DNA of 64,000 nt from Phycisphaerae bacterium (GTDB lineage: Bacteria; Planctomycetota; Phycisphaerae; Tepidisphaerales; Tepidisphaeraceae), in assembly GCA_026004655.1 (NCBI GenBank), contig BPJO01000010.1:79374-143373 (forward strand), read 5' to 3'. Below, one piece after another: positions 28,729 through 37,733 of this stretch. Each line of letters begins with the position of its first letter. Within the stretch, counting starts at the first letter, position 1. The notes under the pieces are model-generated. The model saw only the letters and a list, made by a program, of their open reading frames with translations, made no database searches and was not told where the DNA came from. The translations under genes were made by a program, and so were the position numbers.

Positions 28729-29946
28729 GTGCGAAAACGACTGCGACGCGTTGCGTTGATTGCCGAGACGCAAGTCTCACCACGTCGAAGGATGATCAAC
28801 GGTGTAGCTAGATATATTCGGGAGCACGATCCCTGGGCAATTTATCTTAAACCATTTGGAGCGGATAAATCTCTGGACCGATGGCTGCAGTCTTGGCAGG
28901 GTGACGGGATCATTGCTGCGGTGACGGATTCGGAGATTGATCTATTGCAACATCACAATCTGCCGGTAGTTGATCTGATCGGAATTTATCGACGAGAGGG
29001 TGTTCCCCTGGTGCGGACCAATGATCGAGCGGTCGGTCGGGTCGGCGCAGAACACCTTCTAGACAGAGGATTTCGTCATTTCGGTTTTGTGGTGTATCCG
29101 GAACATTCCTGGTCTACACGTCGTTGCGATGCATTTGTGGAACGCTTAAAGGAAGAAGGCTTGGGCTGTATTGTTCGATCAATCCCATTTCCTCGTAGCG
29201 GCGCAGGTGGACCGGATCTTTGGGAAAACCAACAGAAAATGCTCTGTCAATGGTTGGAATCCTTACCCAAGCCGGTCGGGGTCATGTGTAGTACCGATCT
29301 CTTAGCTCAGCAGTTGTTAGAAGCATGTCTTCGATCGGAGCTGAATGTTCCCGAGCAGATTGCGGTTCTTGGTGCAGATAATGATGAACCCATTTGCAAC
29401 ATCTGCTATCCGTCCTTGTCCAGTGTCATTATCAACGACGAGCAGCGGGGTTACATGGCAGCAGCAGTGCTTGATAGGATGATGAATGGAGAGCCACCTC
29501 CCAAAGAAGTTATTTGGGTGGACCCGATCGGTGTATTCAGTCGCGCATCCACCGATATTCTTGCGGTCGAAGACGAACTCGTGGCCACTTCTCTGCGGTT
29601 TGTCCGTGATCACGCCTGTGAACAGATCAGTGTAGACGATGTAGTCAAACAGGTTCCGGTGTCTCGGAGTGTTCTGGAACGACGATTTCGCAAGATCATT
29701 GGTCGCTCCATCAATAATGAAATCTTACGAATCCGTTTGAATACCGCAGTACAGTTGTTGTGCGAAACGGATTTAGCGATCAAAGTCATTGCCATGAAGT
29801 CCGGGTTTAGGAGTACGTCATATATGAGCGCGGTGTTTCGTGAAAAACTTAACCGTACACCCGGTTCTTACCGTGGCGATGAAAAATCACGTCGTTCCAA
29901 CCGATCGAATGTTACGGCTCAGGCGACCCGGGGCTTGGAGTTTTAA
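28729..29946 (+). CDS. XylR-type AraC family transcriptional regulator
   Basis: Sugar-responsive regulator of 405 residues. The N-terminal ~270 residues form a LacI/periplasmic-binding-like sensor (RRMINGVARYIREHDPW, HLLDRGFRHFGFVVY, VLGADNDEPICNICYPSLSS), and the last ~100 are an AraC double helix-turn-helix (VSRSVLERRFRKIIGRSINN, then IAMKSGFRSTSYMSAVFREK). This is the architecture of E. coli XylR and planctomycete relatives. GTG 28729 is preferred because GGAGG (28716-28720) sits eight bases upstream; GTG 28684 is less likely. Divergent from the pectin operon, so it probably controls it; the ligand is unknown. Confidence 0.9.
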   Translation: MRKRLRRVALIAETQVSPRRRMINGVARYIREHDPWAIYLKPFGADKSLDRWLQSWQGDGIIAAVTDSEIDLLQHHNLPVVDLIGIYRREGVPLVRTNDRAVGRVGAEHLLDRGFRHFGFVVYPEHSWSTRRCDAFVERLKEEGLGCIVRSIPFPRSGAGGPDLWENQQKMLCQWLESLPKPVGVMCSTDLLAQQLLEACLRSELNVPEQIAVLGADNDEPICNICYPSLSSVIINDEQRGYMAAAVLDRMMNGEPPPKEVIWVDPIGVFSRASTDILAVEDELVATSLRFVRDHACEQISVDDVVKQVPVSRSVLERRFRKIIGRSINNEILRIRLNTAVQLLCETDLAIKVIAMKSGFRSTSYMSAVFREKLNRTPGSYRGDEKSRRSNRSNVTAQATRGLEF

Positions 29947-29973
29947 GTTACAGTGCACAGACTTTCACAAAAA

Positions 29974-31098
29974 TTAACAAGCTTTGAGGGATTGACGGGC
30001 AATAAGCTGTTCCGTTCTTGCGATGAATTGCTCAACGACGGTCATGGCTTCTGAATCATTCATTTGGTGTGGCGGATGCTTCATGGTCCAGGCGCAAACC
30101 GCATCCAGTGGGCCTCCTAGCTTGGCATCTAAGGCCAGTTTGCAACATCGAACGGCATCCACGACGACTCCAGCACTGTTTGGCGAATCCTCCACACTCA
30201 GCCTTAACTCTAGATGGAGTGGTACGCCACCAAATCCCGTCCCCTCAATGCGCAAAAAACAGATTTTGTTGTCTTTCAGAAAGGGGACAAAATCGCTCGG
30301 GCCGATGTGAATGTTCTGATCATCCAGGGGCAAGTCTAACTGTGATTGGACGGCTTCGGTCTTGCTTTTCTTCTTGCTCGTTAACCGTGATCGGTTGAGC
30401 ATATTGAGAAAATCCGTGTTTCCGCCCATGTTAAGCTGATAGGTGTTGTTGATCCTCACTCCCCGGGATGCAAAAAGTCGGGCCAAGACACGATGCGTAA
30501 TAGTAGCGCCGAGTTGAGCTTTAATATCATCTCCTACACACGGCAAACCTTTTTCACGAAAGCGTTCAGCCCAGATCTGGTCGGAGACGATAAAACAGGG
30601 GACACAGTTCACAAAAGCCACTTTCGCATCCAGGCAGGCCTGTGCGAAATATTCGGTAGCTTTTTGCGCCCCGACGGGCATGTAGTTGACGAGAATATCG
30701 GTGCGGGTTTGGGATAAATGTTCCGCTACATCGATCGGGGGAGCATTAGCAGGAATGAAACGCACCTCTTCCGGATAATGATCCATGTGATCGCTTATTC
30801 CATCCAGGATAGGGGACATTTGAACCACGGGCCCGATACCGGCTGGCAAAGGATGAAAGATTTTGGTGTTGTTTGGAGGAGCTACAAGTGCATCGTTCAA
30901 CGGACGTCCGACTTTTCGAGAATCGATGTCGAACGCTGCGACGCATTCAATGTCACTTACCTGATAGGGACCTATCCGCGGATGCATCAGTCCGATAGCC
31001 GAATCCTGGGGTTGGACATTTGAATAATAATAAATCCCTTGAACTAAAGAACTTGCGCAATTTCCCACCCCGGCAATGGCGATTCTGATCTTTGACAT
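29974..31098 (-). CDS. ino1: Inositol-3-phosphate synthase
   Basis: Makes 1D-myo-inositol 3-phosphate from glucose 6-phosphate, NAD-dependent. The 374-residue protein has the N-terminal Rossmann IAIAGVGNCASSLVQGI, ILVNYMPVGAQKAT, a FVNCVPCFIVSD stretch, GDDIKAQLGATITHRVLA, LNMGGNTDFLNM, and GPSDFVPFL with active-site Lys residues. This is the shorter form seen in actinobacteria and other bacteria. It follows a TlyA-like methyltransferase by five bases in one operon, a neighbour pairing whose meaning is not clear. Inositol lipids or an osmolyte are possible uses. Confidence 0.92.
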   Translation of the reverse strand: MSKIRIAIAGVGNCASSLVQGIYYYSNVQPQDSAIGLMHPRIGPYQVSDIECVAAFDIDSRKVGRPLNDALVAPPNNTKIFHPLPAGIGPVVQMSPILDGISDHMDHYPEEVRFIPANAPPIDVAEHLSQTRTDILVNYMPVGAQKATEYFAQACLDAKVAFVNCVPCFIVSDQIWAERFREKGLPCVGDDIKAQLGATITHRVLARLFASRGVRINNTYQLNMGGNTDFLNMLNRSRLTSKKKSKTEAVQSQLDLPLDDQNIHIGPSDFVPFLKDNKICFLRIEGTGFGGVPLHLELRLSVEDSPNSAGVVVDAVRCCKLALDAKLGGPLDAVCAWTMKHPPHQMNDSEAMTVVEQFIARTEQLIARQSLKAC

Positions 31099-31102
31099 AT
31101 CT

Positions 31103-31660
31103 TTAACATTCCATTTTAAGCTGCAGCAACCATTCCGTGTTGCCTTTGCTTCCTTTAATCGGACTTTCTACCCGATTTACAACAGACCATCCCGACGATT
31201 CGATCCTCAGGATAACATCCGTAACTACTGATTCCACCATATCTTGTGGCAAAATTCCCTTTCGAAGAATTGTCGGAGATGCTTCATAATGAGGTTTGAG
31301 CAGGGTGACAATTTGTCCGTCCGGTTTAAGCAGTTTTTTCGCAGCCGGAAGGATGTAAGCCTGTTTTGTCCAAGCACAATCAATCACAACCAAGTCCATG
31401 GTTTCAGGCAAACTGACGTGCATCGCGTTGGTTCTTTCTCTAACGACGACACGGGCGTCTTTTCGTAACTTCCAATCCAAGACCCCATATCCGGTATCTA
31501 CGGCATAAACACGCTTGGCCCCGTATTGCAGAAGACAGTCGGTAAACCCCCCGGTCGAGCAACCCAGATCCGCACAGATCAAACCTTTGACGTCCATTCC
31601 AAAGGTCTGAATGGCGTGTTGCAGCTTAATCCCACCACGAGAAACAAAGCTCACAGACAA
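31103..31660 (-). CDS. TlyA-like SAM methyltransferase without S4 domain
   Basis: FtsJ/TlyA-type rRNA methyltransferase fold, 185 residues. SRGGIKLQHAI is the junction normally found right after the S4 domain in TlyA; CADLGCSTGGFTDCLL is the SAM motif, DLVVIDCAWTKQAYILPA and VTLLKPHYE follow, and the end has the motif IKGSKGNTEWLL. TlyA is usually ~250 residues with an RNA-binding S4 N-terminus; here an in-frame stop about 20 codons upstream of the TTG start rules it out. It may bind RNA via another partner or methylate a different target. TTG 31660 or GTG 31654 are the candidate starts. Confidence 0.82.
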   Translation of the reverse strand: MSVSFVSRGGIKLQHAIQTFGMDVKGLICADLGCSTGGFTDCLLQYGAKRVYAVDTGYGVLDWKLRKDARVVVRERTNAMHVSLPETMDLVVIDCAWTKQAYILPAAKKLLKPDGQIVTLLKPHYEASPTILRKGILPQDMVESVVTDVILRIESSGWSVVNRVESPIKGSKGNTEWLLQLKMEC

Positions 31661-31689
31661 AATATACTCTTGAAAATGAGAAACTACGT

Positions 31690-32790
31690 TTATTGTTTAT
31701 TACTTCGGGGAGTTGAAGAAGGTCCCGTTGTCAGAGAACCAACCCGCGCTTTCCAGGCAGGATACTCCTTTTCAAGGCGATTCTTGGCCCAGGCGCCATA
31801 CCAGCGATAACCGGTTCGACGTTCGGTTTCGATTTCCATCAGGTCATATCGAATAACGCCGTCTCTACCGACAAAAATCGGACGATTGGTTCCGATTTCA
31901 TAGAACCTTGCCCAAAGAGGTCCGGCCTGTGGATCAAGAACCACATATCGTTCGAATCCCTTGGGAGTTCCGGGCATCGGACGGTCTTCGATCCGAATTC
32001 CCATGATTTTGGTCTTCTCAAACCACTCGGCTGCTGCATCGACGGCGGCAATGACTTCAGGTGAAGGATTCTCAACGTGCATCAATAGATTCATGACCGC
32101 TAAAGATTCCTGACCAGCTAACGCCACAGGTTCAAATACCCTGGCCGGCGCAGGGGCCAACGTTTTTTCATCATGCTGAGCGGCCCAGACGGTACGCTTC
32201 CCATTGACAATCACTTGGCAGTTCAAAATGCACTCAATTCCCCGGTCCCAGGCTTGGCGGGCACGCTGCTTTCGGTCCTCATCAAGGAATGAAAAGGTTT
32301 CGGAGCTAAAAACATCTCGAAGTAAAAACATGATCCGGGCCATTGTCCCGTCATTAAACGTGATATACCGACCATACCCCGAAGGTGGAGGGTACGACTG
32401 AGGCCAACCCCCGTTGGGATATTGGGCTTGCAAAAGGTAATCAACAGCTCGATTGATGGCAGAACGTATTTCAGAATCGTGTGTCGCGTTATAAACCCGA
32501 GCCAAAAACTGAATCTCAAAATACCCAGCCGAATTATCAAACGTGGCGTGACGATCGGTATCTTCGTTACCCGGTTTTGCTAAAGCGGTTTCAGTATTTT
32601 TTGGCCATCCCCCTTCAGGTGTCTGCCATGCCAAAATATTACTGGCCATCTGGCGAGCTTCGTCAGAACGGTACCATTCCGGAGATTCATTCAGCTTCTT
32701 TGAAGCCGATGTATAACCCCAACTGATGGTAGTCATTAACCATCCCACCATCACTCCCCCAATAAACGTTCGATTTAAGTACCAGCTCAT
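31690..32790 (-). CDS. Pectate lyase, polysaccharide lyase family 10
   Basis: Secreted (alpha/alpha) toroid-fold pectate lyase. A signal-like N-terminus (MSWYLNRTFIGGVMVGWLM) leads into the PL10 opening ILAWQTPEGGWPKNTE, then HATFDNSAGYFEIQFLARVY, PNGGWPQSYPP, and the catalytic/substrate end region RRTGYRWYGAWAKNRLEKEYPAW. ATG 32790 gives a signal peptide of normal length; an upstream TTG/ATG would add residues without a clear role. It is a second pectate lyase type beside the family 1 enzyme, and precedes the TlyA-like gene by 30 bases. Confidence 0.9.
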   Translation of the reverse strand: MSWYLNRTFIGGVMVGWLMTTISWGYTSASKKLNESPEWYRSDEARQMASNILAWQTPEGGWPKNTETALAKPGNEDTDRHATFDNSAGYFEIQFLARVYNATHDSEIRSAINRAVDYLLQAQYPNGGWPQSYPPPSGYGRYITFNDGTMARIMFLLRDVFSSETFSFLDEDRKQRARQAWDRGIECILNCQVIVNGKRTVWAAQHDEKTLAPAPARVFEPVALAGQESLAVMNLLMHVENPSPEVIAAVDAAAEWFEKTKIMGIRIEDRPMPGTPKGFERYVVLDPQAGPLWARFYEIGTNRPIFVGRDGVIRYDLMEIETERRTGYRWYGAWAKNRLEKEYPAWKARVGSLTTGPSSTPRSNKQ

Positions 32791-32875
32791 CAATCCCAGT
32801 ATAAGACGATACGTTACTCCAGACAAAAATGTTTTATTCGAACCAAGATCGAACGATCGTGTAAAATCGGGCAAC

Positions 32876-33484
32876 CTATGGCTTCATGACGCTATCCGGC
32901 AATTTCAGGAACTCTTCGGTCGGAGGATAAACGATCTTGATCCGTTGACCACTTGCCAGAATACCGGGCAATTTCGCTTGGACCCAGGCAATTCGCTGGG
33001 GAGGATCAATATAACCCACTTTTTGAAGCACGTGTCTGATGTGTTTCGGGATTTCAATCCATGTAACGGAGTCCGTCACAAGCTCACTCGATCCGTCAAC
33101 CCATACTCTGACCGAGGGAACATTGTCGGACCAGATCAGGAAGACTAATTTATCGTGGTTCATATAAACCAGTTGAGTGGTATAGCGGTTTCCGACAATC
33201 GGTGAGTCATTGAGCGGATCGCGTACCATACGCGAGTTCGGATCGATCTGATCATGCAGCAACGTCATGACCCATCCACGTACTTCCGGGGGTTCAACCC
33301 GGGGAGCACGGGGCGGAATCGGTTCTGGCTGGATGTAGGCAGCTTCGTGAGGTATTAAGGGAGGTAAATGGGCCGGTTCGGTTGAACCAGATAACTTTTT
33401 TTTCATGAGAATGAAAAAGCCGGGGGCGATTAATATCAGCAACAACAGAGCAAAAACAAGGTTGGCTTTCGTTTCTTTGCGCAT
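32876..33484 (-). CDS. Single-pass membrane protein of unknown function
   Basis: A 202-residue protein with an N-terminal membrane helix (NLVFALLLLILIAPGFFILM) followed by a Pro-rich linker (PPLIPHEAAYIQPEPIPPRAPR) and a soluble domain with mixed strands (LVFLIWSDNVPSVRVWVDG). The arrangement suggests a bitopic protein with a periplasmic domain. ATG 33484 with GGATCA in front is preferred over the long upstream extension. It ends 85 bases before the pectate lyase start in the same direction. No family recognised. Confidence 0.7.
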   Translation of the reverse strand: MRKETKANLVFALLLLILIAPGFFILMKKKLSGSTEPAHLPPLIPHEAAYIQPEPIPPRAPRVEPPEVRGWVMTLLHDQIDPNSRMVRDPLNDSPIVGNRYTTQLVYMNHDKLVFLIWSDNVPSVRVWVDGSSELVTDSVTWIEIPKHIRHVLQKVGYIDPPQRIAWVQAKLPGILASGQRIKIVYPPTEEFLKLPDSVMKP

Positions 33485-33650
33485 ATTGATCCATATCATG
33501 ATAGCGTAGTACCACGCTGGAAAAGAGTTCGTCGTTGCCGCGACCCAGAATTCCCATAATCCCAAAATCTAATACGGTTTTGACTCTAAAACTGGTTTAA
33601 ATACTTTGAGTAGGGGTCTTACCCATCGATCCTGATCTCACCTGAAATGG

Positions 33651-34373
33651 ATGCATATGAGGTTGACCATAAAGTTCTGGCATTGGCTGAAGAATATCGA
33701 TTTGCTGATTTTGGTTTCTGCGTTGCTGATTGTGACAGGCACATGGTCATTTGTCGGTTTGTTGGATGAAGTACAGGAAGGAGACACACATAACTTTGAC
33801 GAAGCAATCCTCCGTGCGGTCGGTCAATGGCAGGTTCCAGCGTGGGTGGAGGAGGTCGGTCGGGATTTGACCGCGTTGGGAGGAGTTGCAGTGTTGAGTC
33901 TGGTAACACTGGCCGTTGCGGGATATCTCGTGTTGGAACGTAAACATCATGCTCTCATACTGCTTTTCATCGCTACGTTGGGGGCTTTGGTTTTGAGCTT
34001 TTACCTGAAAGACCTGATTAATCGACCACGTCCAGACATTATCCCTCATCGAACGTATGTTATGACTCGAAGTTTCCCGAGCGGGCATTCGATGTTATCC
34101 GCATCGGTATATCTGACCTTAGGAACATTATTATCCCGTTTGACGGACCGATGGTTATTGAGAACCTATTTTGTGGGAATTGCACTGCTGATAACAGGAC
34201 TGGTGGGACTTAGTCGGGTATTCCTGGGTGTTCACTGGCCGAGCGATGTGTTGGGAGGATGGACTGCCGGACTGGTTTGGGCAATTTTATGTGGGTTGAT
34301 TTCCCGGTTTTTATGGAAGCAAGAGCCCGAATCCGTCGACCGAAATGACTCACCGCGGTCAAAAGGAACGTGA
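33651..34373 (+). CDS. PAP2-family membrane phosphatase
   Basis: Integral membrane phosphatase (type 2 phosphatidic acid phosphatase, 240 residues). The three catalytic blocks are intact: KDLINRPRP, SFPSGHSMLSA, and SRVFLGVHWPSDVLGG, containing the phosphate-binding Lys/Arg, and catalytic His residues. About six membrane helices. Members act on undecaprenyl pyrophosphate or phosphatidate; the substrate cannot be told from sequence. The stop is one base before the next gene's ATG, so the two are co-translated or coupled. Confidence 0.88.
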   Translation: MHMRLTIKFWHWLKNIDLLILVSALLIVTGTWSFVGLLDEVQEGDTHNFDEAILRAVGQWQVPAWVEEVGRDLTALGGVAVLSLVTLAVAGYLVLERKHHALILLFIATLGALVLSFYLKDLINRPRPDIIPHRTYVMTRSFPSGHSMLSASVYLTLGTLLSRLTDRWLLRTYFVGIALLITGLVGLSRVFLGVHWPSDVLGGWTAGLVWAILCGLISRFLWKQEPESVDRNDSPRSKGT

Positions 34374-34374
34374 T

Positions 34375-34860
34375 ATGCTGCAGTCTCTTTCTCCAGCACA
34401 AAAACTCCAATTATGTCAAGCGGTAGAGTACGCACTCGAAATCCCCGAAATATCTGTTCGTGTCAAGCAGCTTTATGAAGAGATTCAACAACAGGTAAAG
34501 TTAAAAAATCCGAGATGTGATCGTTCAGGCAGGTGTTGCCGGTTTGAGGAATATGGTCACCGGCTGTTTGTAACCACAGTAGAACTAGCGGCCTTCTTCG
34601 GTCATGCGAAAAGCGGTTTGTTTTCCACGCCCCGGACGATTAACGAGGGGTGTCCCTACCAGGTCGATCGGTTGTGTACCGTACATTCGTATCGACCATT
34701 CGGGTGCCGGATATTCTTCTGCGATCCAACTGCGACCGATTGGCAACAGGAGCAATATGAACATTTTCACTTACAGCTAAAGCAAATACACACGGATTTT
34801 AATGTTCCATATATGTATGTCGAATGGCGGCAAGCACTGCGAGCCCTGTTTAACCGGTGA
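34375..34860 (+). CDS. YkgJ-type cysteine-cluster protein
   Basis: Small cytoplasmic protein (161 residues) with the zinc/iron-chelating Cys pattern of the YkgJ family: CDRSGRCCRFEEYG, then CPYQVDRLCTVHSYRPFGCR and FFCDP. Function in the family is not established; metal or Fe-S binding is inferred. ATG 34375 is chosen for AAAAGGA seven bases upstream; ATG 34345 inside the previous gene is possible. Follows PAP2 closely and overlaps the 3' end of the convergent sdhB by eleven bases. Confidence 0.85.
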   Translation: MLQSLSPAQKLQLCQAVEYALEIPEISVRVKQLYEEIQQQVKLKNPRCDRSGRCCRFEEYGHRLFVTTVELAAFFGHAKSGLFSTPRTINEGCPYQVDRLCTVHSYRPFGCRIFFCDPTATDWQQEQYEHFHLQLKQIHTDFNVPYMYVEWRQALRALFNR

Positions 34861-35617
34861 AAAACTTCTTGATTTGGAAAACAGTCATTTGTCGTTGGAT
34901 GGCTGCGATCGATTCCAGCAAAGGGATCTGTTTGGGGCAGACCTGCACGCAGTTTCCGGCTTTTCCACACTCATGGACTCCGCCTTCGCCCTGAAGGGCG
35001 GCTAGACGCTCGGATTTGAGTGCTTGACCGATCGGGTGATCGTTGAAAAGCCGGGCTTGCGAGATGACCGCAGCGCCAACAAACTTGTTGGTCGGTGTGT
35101 ACTGCGGGCACGCCTCGAGGCAGCAACCACAGGAGATGCACCGCGAAAGAGGATAACGTTCATCATTCAATTCTTGGGGGATGGGAGGACCGGCGCCCAG
35201 ATCATAGGTTCCATCAACTGGAATCCATGCCTTGACCCGTTTGAGATCATTAAACAAACGTGATCGGTCAACCCATAAGTCTCGGATCAGCGGAAACTTA
35301 GTCATGGGTTCTAGCGTTATCGGCTCGCCGTCGGGAGAGACCTTGTCCACTAAGGCTGAACAAGATTGCCTTACCCGACCGTTGATGATCATTGTGCAAG
35401 CCCCACAGACCTCTTCAAGGCATCCGGAATCCCAAACCGGTGGTGTAGTAGACTTACCCTCAGCGGTTGTGGGATTGGCAGCAATCCACTGCAAACAGGA
35501 AATGATGTTCATATTAGGACGCCAGGGGACATGAAAAGTCTCCCATCGAGAAGGTTTTTCGGGTCCGTCCTGCCTTTTGATTCTTACAATGACTTTTCGA
35601 TCCGTTGCAGTGCTCAT
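34850..35617 (-). CDS. sdhB: Succinate dehydrogenase/fumarate reductase iron-sulfur subunit
   Basis: Electron-transfer subunit. The [2Fe-2S] site is Cys66, Cys71, Cys74, Cys86 (GCLEEVCGACTMIINGR...SC), and the C-terminal clusters use CISCGCCLEACPQ (160-170) and HECGKAGNCVQVCPK (217-227). The pattern GCLEEVCGACTM resembles the B. subtilis-type enzyme. No sdhA or cytochrome b gene is adjacent: upstream is a 170-base gap and then an unrelated operon. So it is either a split operon or a displaced gene. Length 255 is normal. Confidence 0.92.
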   Translation of the reverse strand: MSTATDRKVIVRIKRQDGPEKPSRWETFHVPWRPNMNIISCLQWIAANPTTAEGKSTTPPVWDSGCLEEVCGACTMIINGRVRQSCSALVDKVSPDGEPITLEPMTKFPLIRDLWVDRSRLFNDLKRVKAWIPVDGTYDLGAGPPIPQELNDERYPLSRCISCGCCLEACPQYTPTNKFVGAAVISQARLFNDHPIGQALKSERLAALQGEGGVHECGKAGNCVQVCPKQIPLLESIAAIQRQMTVFQIKKFFTG

Positions 35618-35783
35618 AATCTTGTTCCTAATCGTATGTTATGGTCCATAAATAGATAGGACAAGAAACAGGCTTATCTGTCATTGAAATTGAAAAAGAC
35701 TGCGACAAAAAGGCTGTACTGTGCAAATCGAAAACCGTATTCAACGAGCAGCTTCGAATGACACAGACGAAAATGATGCCTGA

Positions 35784-37679
35784 TTAACGACCTGCTACCG
35801 GAGCCGGGGGAGTAACCATCTCTGCACCCATGACGGGCTGCTGGGTTTGGCGTACCAAATACTTCAGTGCAGCCCGCTCTTCGTTATTATCTTCTCGATC
35901 ACTGAACGGATCTCGCTGAGTCATTTTACCGTCAGGTCCCATTACCAGAATATAAGCGCGTTCAAGTTTTTCATCAAAACGGATATCAACGAGTCGAGAA
36001 CCCGTTCCCCAATCCGTTCCTGCATCGCGCCAACCTACTTGATCGCCTGGATAAACCGAGAAAATACGACTTTGCCATTTTCCACCGGTCCATTTGAACA
36101 CTTCCATCCGAACCGAGGACGGAACACTTCCTGATGTCCAGCTGCGATCCGCGATAAAGTAACGTGTGGTTGTTTCGATAGTGCGTGGTTCACTCCAACC
36201 GTCTTCCTTGATCGTGGACCAGATCGCATACTGTCGAGCCAGTTCCGGTTTGTCACGGGCAACCAGGTTGCTCTGCCAAACCGGATTCTTGATCGCATAA
36301 AGCACTTGATAACGGTAGGTGTGACCTTCGACAACTTCTGCGTCAAAAAACCAGCCATAAATCGTCGAGGCTTGTCGCGGATCGAACAGAGCTGGAGGTA
36401 AAGGGGGTAATTGCGGTTGGCCGGTACCGGGTTGAATCTGTTGACCGGGTGGTTGAGACCAACTTTCGGGATTGAACTCCTCCTCCATCATATCGGGTGA
36501 TCGGATGAACGGAGGCGGGGGTGGATAACGTCCTCCGGGATAATTCGGGGGTGCAACTTGAGCCAATTGAAGTCCTGCCAATTCGGCCAGACTTTCGGAC
36601 CGACTCGCATCTTCTACCTTAAACTCGGGAAACTCGGGGGGGATATTTCCCGGACGTCCACGTCTCGACGGTGGTGATACGGGCTGACGAGGGGTTGGTG
36701 TCGGTCGATTTTCCCTCTGTAACCGACGCTCCTCAGCCCGTCTAAGCCGTTCCGCCTCTTTAGCTGCTTTAACTTGCTCTTTGACATCATCCAGGTTGGT
36801 CGGCGGGTCCCAAGGACCTTCACCACTCAGCAACGTATAAAAGGGCGGACGGAGCAGATCAGATTGTCCCTGCGGACTGGAAAACCAGGCTTCGTATTGA
36901 CCGATTTCCTGAAATCCTGCGTTGGGACCGGGCAAAGGCCAAGGCTTGATACCATTATCCAACGGTTTGACTTCGACGGGTTCAGACCAGCTTCCGTCGG
37001 GGCGCTGCTCCTGACGTACCACTTTGATCGCCAGGATCATAGTTGTCTGGCCTGGGGGGATGCCGACCTCCTGGAAGGATTGATGGATTTCCGCAGGTTC
37101 GATTCTGTATTCACCCCGAATGTAATTCAGATCAGTGGCGTTGGCGGGTAAGACGGTTGTCCCTGTCCCGACAGGGGGTACGGGCTGAACGGGTTGAGCG
37201 CCACCGACCGGACCGATCACGACTTGAGCACGAGCGGTTTTAAGTCCAATATCAGGCAAAACTTCACTGGGGGGTAAATCGGGAAGCCTCTGCACCAGTT
37301 GTGGGGCATCCGGAAGCTTGTCCGGATCTTTCAAGGTCGGATTAAACGCGATCGAACTAGTGAAATTGGTGTTGAAAATGGTGACCGGACGGTCGCTGAT
37401 CCCGGCCATAGTGGTCCGGTGCTTTTCCAAGGGATCTTCCTGTGCATTGCGAGGCGGAACTTTCTGGCGGGTGGTATTGATCTGATCTTCAACACTCTTG
37501 GCGATTTTGGCTACTTCTAGATCAACATTCCCCGGTCGTAACGGGGGTTGTCCGGGAACTTCGACCGCGACAGGGGAGGTCAACACATAGTTCCATAGGA
37601 TCAGAATCAGAAAGATACCCCCCAAACCAATCGCGATCCATTGGCAATGTTGTTCGAGCAGTTCGACAACTTTCTTCAT
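35784..37679 (-). CDS. Large Pro-rich single-pass envelope protein in PilM/PilN cluster
   Basis: A 631-residue protein with a short cytoplasmic N-terminus, one membrane helix (WIAIGLGGIFLILILWNYVL, ~14-33) and a long periplasmic part. Residues ~35-300 carry mixed-strand segments; about 300-350 is charged and coiled-coil-like (KEQVKAAKEAERLRRAEER); ~380-450 is very rich in Pro, Gln and Gly; the last ~180 residues are a folded beta-rich domain (TIYGWFFDAEVVEGHTYRY, YPGDQVGWRDAGTDWG). I do not recognise a family. Its partners are the 450-residue protein and the PilM-like gene just upstream, suggesting a periplasmic scaffold comparable to PilP. Downstream end of a three-gene operon. Confidence 0.75.
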   Translation of the reverse strand: MKKVVELLEQHCQWIAIGLGGIFLILILWNYVLTSPVAVEVPGQPPLRPGNVDLEVAKIAKSVEDQINTTRQKVPPRNAQEDPLEKHRTTMAGISDRPVTIFNTNFTSSIAFNPTLKDPDKLPDAPQLVQRLPDLPPSEVLPDIGLKTARAQVVIGPVGGAQPVQPVPPVGTGTTVLPANATDLNYIRGEYRIEPAEIHQSFQEVGIPPGQTTMILAIKVVRQEQRPDGSWSEPVEVKPLDNGIKPWPLPGPNAGFQEIGQYEAWFSSPQGQSDLLRPPFYTLLSGEGPWDPPTNLDDVKEQVKAAKEAERLRRAEERRLQRENRPTPTPRQPVSPPSRRGRPGNIPPEFPEFKVEDASRSESLAELAGLQLAQVAPPNYPGGRYPPPPPFIRSPDMMEEEFNPESWSQPPGQQIQPGTGQPQLPPLPPALFDPRQASTIYGWFFDAEVVEGHTYRYQVLYAIKNPVWQSNLVARDKPELARQYAIWSTIKEDGWSEPRTIETTTRYFIADRSWTSGSVPSSVRMEVFKWTGGKWQSRIFSVYPGDQVGWRDAGTDWGTGSRLVDIRFDEKLERAYILVMGPDGKMTQRDPFSDREDNNEERAALKYLVRQTQQPVMGAEMVTPPAPVAGR

Positions 37680-37733
37680 ATTACACCTGCGGTCTTTTCC
37701 TTAACGACGTTGCATTCACGCACTCGGATCAAA

